This document shows, in pieces, positions 31,421 to 44,800 of a stretch of 64,000 bases of DNA. Every line of letters begins with the position of its first letter. Position 1 is the first letter of the stretch. The translations under genes and the position numbers were made by a program. Source of the stretch: Penelope pileata (taxonomy: Eukaryota > Chordata > Aves > Galliformes > Cracidae); the NCBI GenBank assembly GCA_013396635.1, contig WBMW01003192.1, forward strand, positions 425,484 to 489,483. The letters are read 5' to 3'. The notes under the pieces are model-generated. The model saw only the letters and a list, made by a program, of their open reading frames with translations. It did not search any database and was not told where the DNA came from.

Positions 31421-34400
31421 TTTAAGTGCTGCTCCGCGTGAATCATGCGCTAATGACAGGCTGGGAGCTCAGGTGTGCGCGTATGTGTTTGTGCCATGGT
31501 CCTCGGATGGAAGGTGCTGCATAAATGCAGCAGATCGCTCTTAGTCCTGCGTTTCTCTGAGGGTGGGAGCTGTGTTTCCTTTATGCGCTGGGACTTTCCC
31601 CTTGGCTGTCCCTCCAGGTGCGCTGGGGGTTGGATTAAAGCTGAATTTCAAGAGCACTGTCCCGAACTTTATTTACGTTTGCCCCTTTCTGTTTGTCCTC
31701 TGAAAAAGACAGCAGATGTTTATGCCAGCTCTCCAGGGGTCTTTATGCTTCAGCTGAAATAATTTCTAAAAAAAATATTTTTTAGTAGAGGTCAGAGTTC
31801 TGGGATATTCTTATTGTCTGCCAAATCAACAGGCTTACAGTTCCATGGACTTAATTAGGCAGTGGAATTTACAACCCAAGATAAGATGTTTTATGAGAAA
31901 CTGATATGCCCAGTGGGTGAGTCGTAAGCCTTACGATTTAGTCATCATCTCTGGAAATTACTGTGCATACCATATCCAGACAAGCCAATAAAAATGTCAT
32001 TTTGTGACTGGAGCAGAAGGACCCTGCACAGCTGTAGACACGGCTGTGCTATTCCTTTGTGCGTTTTGTTTTGCCTTCACATAAAACTTGCATACAAAGC
32101 ATGACTGCGTCCGGCTGGAGGTAGCTGGGTGCGTGCCTGTACCTGCTGGTGAGTGCTCTGTTGGGTTTTTTGCTTGGAGGTGTTGTGCTGTGTTGTTGGG
32201 GCAAACAGCTGGCAGTGGGAGCAGGGCAAGAGATGGGGACAGAGCAATCCTTGCTGCAGTGCTGAGTGTTTTTGTGACTGCAGAAGGAGAAAGTTGGTCC
32301 AGACAGAGTGCTCAAATGATATTGGCCTGCTGTAACCTAATTGCAACTTTATATATGTGCTTTTGCCATTGAGACTTGCAGATGACTTCACAAATTCATG
32401 GAAGAAGTGCAGGGTTAAAAGAGGGGGCTGTTGCTCTTGTGCCTTGTGGCTGCCTTGCATCACAGGTTTCCTTTCTGTGTTCTTACTCTAGCCAAGAACC
32501 ACGCATTTGCACAACAGCAAAGTTCTTCATTTCATCCTTGCAGCGTGGTTTCTTACAGCCTGGCACAAAATTCAGTGTTCTTCTAGGCAGGGTCAAAACC
32601 AGTCAGCATTCACAATTAATTTTAGCCATTTTCCTGCTTATCAGTACCCTAACGTGTTCTGTTGAAGTTGTGTATTTATCAGTAAGCACATCTGATAATC
32701 AGCCGCTGTATCCCAGTGGCTCCATCTGTTGTCTGCTGCCAAGTCCTCTTTCTGACTTAGTAAGCTTCTTTTCCTATGGCCCTGTCGCTTTTTCTTAAGT
32801 TGAACACATTTCTGGTATGCCTTGGCCACTTTTTTCTGGTTGTCCCATGAGTTGCACTGCAGAACAGTAATAGCTCTTGCAGCTGGCAGGGATTTAGGTG
32901 AAATAACTTTGCTTTTGAAGCCCAGCTTCATACCCTCCAGGTCTGTGGCTCACAACACAGTTATGTATTTCCCCGTGGTACCCAGGGTGCTTCTGACTGT
33001 GTCAATACCACCAGGCTCCAGTGTCTCCGGTACCATAACAGCAGCAGAGCTGAGGTGCCCTGTTCTCACTTTGAAGATTCATAAATAAGTTAGTGGAGAC
33101 CGTGTTACTGTTCCCTTTGTGCAGCCAGCATCCGACGTAGAGGCGGTGCTGGGTATTCCTCGGTAACCTGAGCCCGCTGACACAGGCTGGTGTTTCAGCT
33201 GTGTTTTAGTGGTAGATTATAGAATGCATTTTAAGTAGTTGTGGAGATGATACTTTTAGATGGAAAATAGAAATATTGCCCACCTTGTGTGACAGTGTGT
33301 AGATCGTCAGTCAGGTGTGGTCAGTCAGGCATGGTGCTTAGCCTGCTTGCTTTATTTTTATCCACGTTCAGCCGCTGTTTTCTCTTTCCTTGCCTTGGCT
33401 GTGCTGGGTTTGCTCACTGGCTGCACTGAAACAACTGAAAGCTGCTTCCCATCTGCAGTGAGAACCCCTCTGCAGCAGAGCTGTCAGCCCTCGGTCGTAC
33501 ACCTGGCAGAGAGGCTGAGGGGAGTTCCTGATCTATGGAGATGTTCCAGCACCTCTGGTACAGACAGGCTTGGGTTCCCTCTGCTTTTCCCAGGAGCCAA
33601 GCAGCAGCAGCCTGCTGACACCTGGGAGGCACCAGCACTTTGCTGAGCTCTGCAGAAGCATAGGGGAGGCCGCTGGTTTCTGGATATCTTGCAATTTTCC
33701 TGTTTTGTTAGGCAAACAGAATGTATTGAAATTATCCATTTGAAGCAGCAGCTGTGTGTTGTATGTGATCTACTGGAGCGATTGTTTGACTCTAATGATG
33801 CTCTGCTTTTGGCTTGGAGTCTGCCCTGGGGGTTGGTGTGACTACAGCCAGACTAGGAAACAAATATTTTTTTTCTTTGATAGTTTTTTGCCAGGCCCTT
33901 TTGTACAAGTTGAATTTTGTATTATATTTGGACCCAAGAAAGTGTTGGCAATTCCTTACTATGGGCATAAGGATCAAGCAGTTTTTCCTTTGTGTGTTTT
34001 CTGGTTATTTACCTTCTAAATGCTTGCCAGACTTTATACCTGTGCTTATGCTGGTATTTTCAAACTGACAGCCTTGGTCTTGAATCCCAGGCCCTGCAGT
34101 AGGTTAATGGTTTGTCTCTTTCTAGTTCCAAACTTGGCTTCAGTCGCAAAATAAGTGAACTGTTTGTTTCAGCTTGGCCTCGTGGAGGTTTGTTTGCATT
34201 ACAAAACCATGGCGCAGCTCAGCAGGCCTCCGGTTTCTGCGCTGGTATAACCATTCCGGGGCTGATGCAGGTCCCTTCTGAGCAGTGCCAGCCCGAGCTG
34301 CGGGAGCCTTGTGCTGTGCAGGCACTTGCTAGAGCTGGGAATTATCCTCGGCAGGGGAAATGCAATTAAAGTAAAATATCAACCGAGTGAAAACAGAAAA

Positions 34401-37400
34401 TGTTGGGATTTTCATTTTCAAGTGTAGTGACTTACCTCACTAAAGCAGTCAGAAAGGCTTCGGCTTCTGTGTGAGCTGGGCTCAGCACGGTGCAGCTCTG
34501 GTACTGGTGGCTGCCCTGTCTGTAAAGGTTTGATTCTGTCTTCCTCCCAAAGGCTGGAAGCCAAGTTACGGGCAGACCGGAGAGTTCCTCTGTTAGAGAA
34601 GTGGATGACAGCAGTTAGAAACGTTGTGTAATGCTTGGTTCTCTTTACCTATTGAGTTTGGTGTCTTATATTTCACTTGCACACCAATTTTTTCCCCTCT
34701 CCTCTAGGCTAATGACCTCAAAGTTAATTCAGTCTCTGGAAGATTTTGTTCATTCCAATCCTTCGAAGCTTTTCTGAAATTTGCACATTACTGCAGTGAA
34801 TTCTTTTCTCCTTTTTTCTTTCCCCCAAGCTATTTTGTTGAGTGGCACTTGCCAGGCTAATTCCTCCGTGTTTTTGTAGTGCTGGGTTTTTAAACTACAT
34901 CAGACGATGAGTTTAAACAGTTAACTCTTGGCAAATGTCTTATGTCAAAGCTTTGGCATCTTGCTCTTCAGAAAACCTTTTCAAATTAATAACATGCATC
35001 CACCAGATTTATTGCTTTCCAGGCTGAATGCCTAGCGACAGTCTTCTGTGTCTAAAAATGGTTGTTGTTGTTGTTAAGGCCATCTTTTAAGAAACTTTGA
35101 GTTTAGCTTTTAAGTGCAAATATGCACATGTGGTGAAGGTACAGGGGACACCAAGTGTTAGTAAGGAATTGAAATGGTTTTGGAGGGATCTTGTTTTGTA
35201 CCCAGGGGCATTAAAGGGATGCTGCTAACGTCGAGAAGCCAGTCCTATTTTTGTGTCTACAAGTGTAAAATTTTAAGTACTGCCAAATATATCTTGTTCG
35301 TTTTGCATTGATTGCTATTGTGGGGTTTCCATCTTTTAAATGTTTGCTGGCTTACATGTTGATTTTGGAAGCCAACCCTCTAATTAGCCAAATAAATGCC
35401 AACAGTATTCGTATTTACCATCATTTCTACAATCCAAACACCAATGCGTTTGTGCAGTGGAGAAACTCAATGTAATATTAACTTTTTCTGTTTTATTTCA
35501 AGCTGTCGCTTTTTTTTTTTTAACCAATAAATTGAAATGTGGTCGAGTATGAAACTTCCTAGAATTGCACTTTTCAGTAATGTGATGTGGGTGAGCAGGG
35601 CAGGCATGCATTTTGAGAGCTGTATTTCTGAAACATCTTCGCTTGGCAGAGCAGGGTGCATTTTTGTTGAGGTAAGGATGTCAGAAAAAAGTGGTCTGGA
35701 AGCTGAGAATTTATGGGGAAATGTTTTTAGAGTGCTCAGTGTCTTTTCGTAGCTGGTCGTTGAGCACTGCTCAGGAATCTTTAAGCTGAACTGTAATATT
35801 AAAAAACAAACAAAACCCAACCATCCAGTGACGTTCAGTCCTGCAGCAGGACAACCTGGGGTTCTGCTCAACGCACTTTAATTAATCGTGCAAGGTAGTA
35901 AATTAAAGTACCTCAGACTGACTTGACAGTCAATTAAACCTTGGTTGATTTGACTGAGAATGTGATCATTAGTGTAATTGGCCAAAATGACAGGAGGCCC
36001 ACTTGGAATTGTGCCCACTGGAAATTTTCCTCTAATTCTGTGTATGCAATCCTGGGCAGAAAGCTAGGCAAATGGAGCTCTATCCTAATAGTTTCCAAGG
36101 ATTTCGTGTTGCTGTCTGGAAATAAGGCAAACTTTAGCAGGCAGAAATGAAGGAATGGGTTACTTGGGAATCCAGATGGCGAAACCTTTTGGGGTTTGTG
36201 TTGTGTGAAGTGCTTTGAATCTCTTCTTTCGTTGTGGGATTTGTATAGAGTTTTGCAAAGTTGGCCATGTGATTTCAATCAAAAGGATGTGTATGTGTGA
36301 GGGTGGTTTTTTCTGTAGGTTAAGAGAGTACATTGAGAGCTGATCTTTTTCTTAATGGTATCTGGATGCTTAAGACAGAGTGAGGCTTTGCTTCCTGTTA
36401 GTAACACTTGGTGTTTTCTTCTTCTAGTTAGAAACCAGCAATCTTCTTCTCTATTTGTTTCTTGTGGATGCGTGGTTTCACGGGGTGTAGCGGGGTGTCT
36501 GCAAGCTTCGGGGCTGCTTCATGGGAGTTGTATTGGGGTGTCACACAGGGTGTTGCTGGGGCTAAAGCTTGCTCCTTTACTTAGAAAGTGCCTAGTGCAT
36601 CTTGGGTACTGCTCTGCTAACTTCTGAAACGTTGTTTCTTGAAGTCCAGCAGGCTTTTTGGTCAGTCTCCGTACATACTTGCCCATCTTGTTCCAGAAAA
36701 TGCGTAGTTAACACCATTGTTTCCTGTGTATCCTCCTTCTGCAGTTAATTCTTCATCTCCTTGAAAAGTACCCAAATGTTAGTTCGTTGCATTCAGATCA
36801 AAAAGAATTATTTAAGTATGCTTTGAAAACTCCTGGGCATCTCCTCTGTAGCTGAGAAGGTTCTCGGGGCTATTTCTTCTCAGCTGGGGAGATAAACGAG
36901 ACTGGATCTTCCCATGGTGCTTCTGTACCACTTCCAGACCTTCAGGGCTCGTGGGGCAAGAATATGAGGTCAGAAATTGGAAACTGATCTTCTCTGTGGC
37001 AGTCAGCCACGCCAGAACATTAGATTACGTTGTACTATCATCTGAAAAGTGCAGTAAGCTCACGCATGTGGGAGTCTGCACGTAAAACACTGTAGGAATG
37101 CCACCATATGGAGCTTGATAGATAAATTATTTTAAACAGGCCCTGGTAAGACTCTGTCACCCGCTCCATTCTGACTTGTTTAGGTAGATTAGTGATCAGA
37201 TCTTTGAAATAAACACCATCAGAGACCTTGGAAAAAAATGTTTTCCTTTTTTGGTGAGGACAACCTCTAATTAATTTTGTGAAGTTCAGAAGAGTTTATT
37301 TCTGAAGGCAGGGAGAGAATCTCTGATCCATTGGCACAGAGCATCTCTGAGAGACACGCTGCATATGAGAGGTAACCTGTGTTCAGAGGACAACTGGTGT

Positions 37401-38564
37401 GCCTCTGTTTTTGAGATGCTCTTCAATTTCAGTGTGTTGCTTCTGTTTTGTGCCTCTATATGAATACAGGTGTCATTGCCTAGGCTGCTCCCTGCTTTGT
37501 TCAGGTGCTGCACTGAATTGCTGTAAATGAACAGTTAAGTGTGGGAAAGATGAATAACCTCCCGAGTCTAAGATTTAAAGGGGGGGNNNNNNNNNNNNNN
37601 NNNNGGGGGGGAAGTAGGCCACCTGTCAGGTTTGTCGATCCAAGTTGGATTTGATGGGCTCCAGTCATCCTGATTACTTCATCATCCTCTTACAGAGGAA
37701 AAAAAAAATTCCCTCACTTTTTTTTTTTTTTCCCCCCCCTCTTCCCTCATACTTGGCCAAATGTATCTTGTTTCCTGTGTTTTTAGTTGAGCTGAAATTA
37801 ATATAGCTTTAAAAAGTGCGTGTGAGGAGAATTGTTCTGGCAGTTTCTTAGAAGACGACTTGTTTTTGTAGCAGGAATGCTGATGGGATTTATGAATTTG
37901 GGGACTAGATCCTTAGTGGACACAAGCTTGTGTTTTATCAGTTAAGGAATTGGTCTTGGAACATTCATAGGTGAAAGCTTTATAAAACAAAAGTTTTTGG
38001 TTCTCCACCTCCTGTTATTGACAGGTAATAATTTTCCTTAAGTCAACTGAAAGTAGATCTATTTTTTTCATAGTTAGGGATCGTTTGTCCAGCCCCTAAT
38101 GTGAAACTGCTTCTTGTAATGGCACTAGGTTGGTCACCAGCTGCTACTGAAGCAGAATAGAATGTAAGGGTTTGAGGGTTTCCTCCTGCTTGGTTGTTTG
38201 ATTTAGCAACCAGAACTTTAAAACAAACAAACAAAAATGAAAGAGGGGTGTGGGGGCAGTAGGTGGGTGAAAGTCCTTTGTTATAATTTAAAGTTTTGAG
38301 TTCCAAACCTATGTCTTTGTAGCCAGAGCATAAAGTATTTCCAGGAGTCCAAAGGATGTGTTCGTTAGCTTGTCTGTGTTTTGTAATGATGCTGTGTATT
38401 TGGTTGTACGTAGGGGGATGGTGGCTTTTTTTTCCTTTTTAACCCCTACATGAGTATATTCTGCTTTTTTCTTATTCCCTTACCTGGTTAAACTGTGTCG
38501 GAGTCCAGTCAAACTTGATGAGGTATGTTTATAATAATGTTAATTGCAATTTCTTGCTTTTTAG
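31235..38564 (+). other. TESK2: TESK2 intron 1
   Basis: This 7.3-kb AT-richer stretch has no supported exon. It holds a short (GTT)n run near 35060, several T-rich tracts and an 18-base assembly gap. The acceptor TTGCTTTTTAG ends at 38564. Confidence 0.6.
37587..37604. other. Short assembly gap (18 N) in a G run
   Basis: The gap is flanked by six G on the left and seven on the right, so it probably marks a homopolymer or G-rich repeat of uncertain length. Confidence 0.95.
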
Positions 38565-38868
38565 GACCGAACAAGAGTAGAGAAGACGACAAAGTACCCA
38601 GGATGTAACAAGTTCTCCCTTAGCAAAAGAAAACCTTGTTTTCAAAATGGACCGAAGTAAACGGAATTCAATAGCAGGATTTCCACCTCGCTTGGAGCGT
38701 GCTGAGGACTTTGACGGTGGCAATGGAGGAGATGCGACTGCATCCCAGATAGGAAGAGTTTGGACCTCTTCGTACAGAGCCCTGATAAGTGCCTTTTCCA
38801 GACTTACCCGTCTTGATGACTTCACATGTGAGAAAATTGGCTCTGGTTTCTTCTCTGAGGTGTTTAAG
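38565..38868 (+). CDS. TESK2: TESK2 exon 2, start codon and glycine-rich loop (CDS from 38647)
   Basis: TESK2 is a LIMK/TESK-family dual-specificity kinase that phosphorylates cofilin and so controls actin turnover. The acceptor at 38563-38564 opens the exon, followed by 82 untranslated bases. Translation starts at 38647; 74 codons follow to the donor AAG|GTGTGT. The protein begins MDRSKRNSIAGFPPR, as in human TESK2, and shares the block SSYRALISAFSRLTRLDDF. The kinase domain opens with the ATP-binding glycine loop GSGFFSEV at residues 65-72. The variable stretch at residues 18-36 differs from human. The exon ends in phase 0. Confidence 0.96.
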
Positions 38869-41800
38869 GTGTGTGTTTAATTCTTCTCACCATGTTGATT
38901 GCTTCCTGTTTGGTGCTGGGAATGTATAAGAGTATTAACTAAAGTGTGAGAGCATTAACAAAAGTACTTCTTTCACTTTAAGTCAGTTGTTCTTGTATTT
39001 GTGTTACTCAAGGTGAGTGAGTGATGAAGGTCTCAAATATTTCATCTGTTCATTTTGCAGCTGTTTTGTAGCACTTGCAAGTTACCTGGGGAGTTGCAGA
39101 GTCTATTTGGGAGAATTAATTAAAGCTTGAAAAACATTGGTGTATCTTTTGGTCTCTGCTGTATAGTGTGTTACAGAATTGTAGAATGGCTTGGGTTGGA
39201 AGGGATCTTAAAGATCATCCAGTTCCAACCGCCCATTAAACTCCAGTGGCTATTGATTTCCTCATATGTAAATTTGGATGTCTTTGATGTCTTTAGTTTA
39301 GCTTGATTATTACATTTGTGGGATGGTACTCATTCCTTTGCTAGTCTTTTGCTTCCCAACACTAAATGAACCTCTGGATCTATGAATGATTACTGCATTT
39401 GAAACTACGAAATTTAACACACTGAAGTTACAATTATGTTAGCTGCTCTCCTCTATTTCCTTTGCTTCTTGTTATGCCATACCTCTAATTCAAGTAATGA
39501 GAGATTGATTTGTAGTAAATAGTATGAATAAGAAAATCTGAGACTTTTGCTAACTGGCTGCTAGAATATATGAAAAGTGGTTAAGGTCATTGAAAGGCAA
39601 TTTGTGAAACCATACAGACAGCTTTAAAATGCTAGTAGTATTTCTGTTCTCCTGACTGTTCTGGTGAGATCTGTTGTACAGGAAGAGCATATTGAGTTGA
39701 TTTCTAGGCTTTCAGGCATTGCAAAAATAACTTGTTTCCTTGTCTTAGTTCCTGACTTTAAATGAAATCACTCTAAATTATTTCCATTTCAGTGCCAGAA
39801 AACTTTATCTTGTGGTATACTCTGTCTATTCCTTGAACTTGACGTGGTCTTTTCTTTAAGAATTTAAGCCAAGAAACCTTTTATCCAGGTTTACTCATGT
39901 GAATGGATATGTGAATTAGAAAATGAACATTATTTTTCTGTTGCTTTAATGCCTGAAAGGCATTCCCATCTCCTCATATACCTCTCCTCTTGTGTAAAGG
40001 CAAGTTACTCCAAAAAATTTTTTTCTTTAGCTACATATATGAAAGTTAATTGACATTATCACAAGTTTTTCTTTCTTTCAAAATAAAGAAAAAAGGAACT
40101 TCAGAAAGTTTTATATGTTGAGACTTCAGACTGCAGTGTTGTAGTCAGACAGCTACGTGCTGTGTGAACAGATTGACTAGGTGAAGTATCCATAATACTT
40201 GCCGTGTGTTGGTGAGGAATGCTATGGAGAAGCACCCTGAGGCAAGGTGCTTGCATGCCCAGCAGAATGGTATGGGATTACTGATGGTTAGGAAACAAAA
40301 GTAGGTGGGGAAAAAAGGTGGTTAAAAGCAAACTTAAATTTCCAGCCTACATAGCTATTGATTTCTTAAGAATATCTTATTTTGAGAGTTCTTGTTTTAG
40401 TCAGGTAATGACATACAGAGGTAAACATTTGTTTGAGACCTTCTGTTGATTCAGAGAAATCCTTGATATCTGGTTTACCTTCCTGTGCACAAAAAAAGTC
40501 TGTTTACTTTTAAAGAGCTTTCCCTTGCTATTCCCCCTTTCATTAGGACTAAAGCAGACATCTCCTGGTGTAAGCTTGCATCAGGGCATTCCTGTAAGAG
40601 ATGGTTGTAGTCTGGGTATCTAGTGTCTCTTTTTCCAGAAACAGCTGCAGACCTTCTGCAGGGAAACAATGTTGATAAAGCCTTTTCTTTCACATTGGTT
40701 TAGAAGAGATCTTTCTTCAGTTTTGGCACAAAGGGACGAGAATGCATTATGACCTTGTCTTAGATGTGGTTCCATACTCGTTTAGGCAGGTTTCTGTTCC
40801 GCTAGTTTATCAGCATGACCACCTCTGTCATTAATCTTTCTGAGCTGATCAGATTTCCTGCAAGAACCTTGACGTGCTTCCAAGAAGGAGGGCCTCATGG
40901 TCTCACAGTTAAAGTTCATTCTGATCTGTGGGCTTCCAGGTGAGTGTTTGAACTTGAGAACAATCCAGGATGGTTCTAGATTTACTGCATAAGTAACTTA
41001 CAAAAGCAGTGAAGCTTTCCCTTTAAATTAGTAAAAGGTATCAAAAAAAAAAAAACAAAAAAAAAGCCAGCTCTCATGTCTCTGGAGCTTTTTCAGTTAT
41101 GTATTTGTCTATTGTTTTGTGAGTATAATGCATCAGGTTCACTCAGGCAGTTTATGGAAGAATACTTGCACTGTTTTGAGGATTTGATATTTTTGTTTTG
41201 CTACATAACTGATAATAGCTTTCACTGATTTGTTCCCCTCCATCCTTTTCTGTGAAGGCTCCTTTTATAATGTAATCTTTCACAGTGGATAGAAATTGCC
41301 TTCTCTTTATTTGGGAATATGTTATAGTGTAGGTGTGTGTATATTACAGTTGTGAGCTATGAATGTTCTTCTGGTGTTCCTAGGGCACTTTTGCTCATAA
41401 ATTAAGCTCTGTGGCTTATTCAGGATGCAATATTAAACTAGCATTTTGATTTTCGTTAGCCAGTATTATAGCAATTCAAACACACCTAAACACTAAATAT
41501 TGTAGAAATTAGTTTAGAAAAGCTGAACTTTATGAAACTGTGAGCAGTCTAGTTTGAAGCAGCTGACTGACTAATTCGTGTTGTGATTGTCAATGGCAAG
41601 TGTGGAACACTGAGGTTTGCTCTTAAAATGAGCTGGACAAAGGCTGGTTTTGTAAATGAATGTTAACCAGCCATGATCCTGAACCTTAGATTCTTAGCTG
41701 GGAAGACCAGTAAGGACTGATGGAGGTATAAATAATTGTGGGGGAGGTGAGCATCATACTGAAACTGTGTTAGGAGGTAGATACTGTTCATTATAACGTG

Positions 41801-44800
41801 CATGTGTTGGAGCAGCAGTCAGACTGAAGTCCATGATTCTTCTCTATTCAAATCTTCTGGTTCAAAGCTGGACTAAACATTCAAGTTCCTAAAAAATTTC
41901 TTCGGGGCTTCTTGTTAGCTCTGTACTCTGTGGCTGAACTTTTGAGAGAGACTGGAAACTTTGATCTTTTGAAAAGAGGACTTCTTTTTGCTGTTTGTTC
42001 TTTATGTATGTTTGTTCTTTATGTATACAAGAAAAGAGGGATCATAGATTCAGTATAGAATTGTACAAATTCTCTGTCACTTGTGTTGCTGTACAGATGT
42101 GGTCATTGGGAATTGAAGGTTTTGATGCCACAAGAGGGATGGTGAAGTCTTCTGACATCCAGGGAAGGATGCATGATTTTGTCCTGAACAGTGCTGAATG
42201 CTAAAATAGTTATTTCACTGCTGATAGTTCTTTGGCTTAGTCATCTGATTGGCAGTACTATCAGAAGATGATTCAACAGGAAGAAAATAATTTGCTTGGG
42301 GTGCCCGATTAGTTCTGTAGTGCAGGGCCGCCTCACTGCTATTGTGGTGATGAACTCAGCTGTTGAAAGCTCCCTGTAAGGCATATTGTCATGCTGGTGG
42401 GCTTGATCTCTGGAACATCTGGCTATGATAGAACTGAGAGATACTACTATCTGACTTTTCCAAAGCGGTTGATTGAGAGCTGTCTCCTTTTGTGCTTTAT
42501 GACTTAGTTACTATTTTTCTTGATAAATATCTCTCTGTGTTTATCTACAGTTTTGCAGGCCTTGAGGAGTCCACTGCAGACATGCTTGACATTGAGCAGT
42601 AGTCACTTTCCTCTTCTGGCCTTTGAACTAAGTTTGACAGAACTTGCTATCTAGAATAAACAATGCAGGGTAAGAACTGTGCAATAGGGTGAGGGAGTAA
42701 CTCACAGGGCTTCCGACACAAAGGTTATGAAGAATATACAGGCCACTTGACCAAAAAAGTCTATCGTGATCAACTTGAGTGTCTAGTCACATGTTAGACT
42801 TTGTCCGTTATGTCTTACTAGATGCTTGAAACTATGGCATTATGAACTTCTCAAGCAATTAAGGCTTGGAAGGGAAATAGATTATCTGCATGCACTGCCA
42901 CATAATCAAAGGTCGCTATGTTTTAGCAGTAACTGATAGTTGTCTAAAGCATGCTAGCACTGCATACAGCCCAGGTTTTGTTTGTTTTTCTTCAGTTCTG
43001 TGCTAAAGACCTCAAAACAACTATCAATGATTCCAGTGCTCAGTGTTCAATCTGATTGTTGTGAAATCTCTTGGGTTCACCTAGTTGTTCTTTGTATTTC
43101 TTGGTTGGGCCTGAGTCTTACTACCTTTACTTTCCTCCCTCTAAGAACTGATGTACATTATCAATTTGTTTTGACCCTTTTGATGTGTTAAGTAGCCCCA
43201 AATCCTATTTTTCCTGCCCTGAGAACTACCTTACTTTAACAATATAGGTTTTAAGTCTGTCCACCATATTTTCCATCATATTTCTCTTTTTAAAGTGGAC
43301 ATCCTAACTCGGTGTGCCCTAGTCTTGTTCTTAGCCATGACTTGTAAAAACTTTTTTTGCTTTGCCACAATCTTTTTGCAACACGCAGCACTTGTGACTG
43401 TAACACACTATTAATTTGTTGCATTTTTTGTTTAATGGGACTCCTAAATATATTTTCACGTTGCTGCTCACTGGAGATATGTCTCCTGTTCTATAAACAG
43501 AAAACAGTTCTGTAAAACTTCCAGTCTTCGTTTATAGTGAAGTTTTTAATTTGAATGTGTTAATTTTGGCTCAGATGTTCCTGAGATATGTGGTCTTCCC
43601 TATGTAGTGAAATAATGAGAACAGTGGTGCTACAGACTTTGAGTTTTTCTGAGGGGTGACTGTTCTCAGTGAGCTGGAAGGGAACACAGAGCATTGAGTA
43701 AGCTCAGTTCCTCTGAAAGCTCAGTAGAAACTTCTCTATTTCATGCTGCTTTGTCATGCACAATTCTGTCTTGAGCTATCACTAGTCCGTTTTTAACCTA
43801 CGTACAGTGGATTGTGGCACAAAGTCAGATGTCTTACAGAAGTCTGTGTGTTTGTGTGTGTATGTATACAGCTACTGTAAGGCTGTTGTAATTTTATACG
43901 ATCATCTTAAATCCTTATCACCAAGTTTTAAAATAACATCCCTTCCCGGCTTTACGTTTATAAGAACTACTGTAGTATCCTTTGCTGAGCCATGCTCAGT
44001 TATATGTGATCCATTCTTGGCAGATATTTTCAGCCTGTCCTTAAAACTTCCATTATTGGAGATTCTGGAACCTCCTTTGATGTAGCTAGGCTGCAATTTT
44101 CTTTTTATTATTATTATTTATTATTAAACTGTGCTTTTATAGCTAGAGCTTCCCAATTTCAGTTGTTTCTACAGCTGGTCGTGTCTATTTGCTTATTGGC
44201 TCTAAAAGCAACTCCTCGCTGACAGAGGGCTCAGTTTTCCTGTGGCATGTAATGGTTTATCATGTCAACAGAGGCCTTCTTCCAAGCCTGAAATGTCTCA
44301 ATGTGTGGAAGGAGGAAAAGGACTGTTTGATTCGCTTTATAAATGAGTCTGTGGAGAAGGGAATGCCAACTTAGATGAAGAGGATGACTTCCCCCCCCGC
44401 CTTGAAGTTGGTTTATCAGGTTCTGCTTATGCCATGTAGTGCCAGAAGTCCTTGTGGATTGGGAAGTAAGTACAGAAGGTAGGGAAATGAGTAGGAAACT
44501 CAACTTACTGGTTACACAAATCTTATCCTTGGTTTTGTAGGCATGGGAAATATACCTGGTAAGTTTTTAAGTGACATCTCTTTGAGCAGTGTATGTGTTC
44601 CCTCAGCCAGGTGTGATGTGTTGCTCCTCTTCTTAATTTTTCCTTTTATTCTGTTGCAGTCAGATAGTGACATTGCAGTTGCTGCCTTTTTCCCTGGGTG
44701 GTGTGGTGCTGTGGCAGGCAGCAGGTCTTGTCCACACGTGCATTGTGGTCTTGCTTCTTTTTTCAAGGGAATTTAATTTTAATCTTAAAATCTTCCCCTT

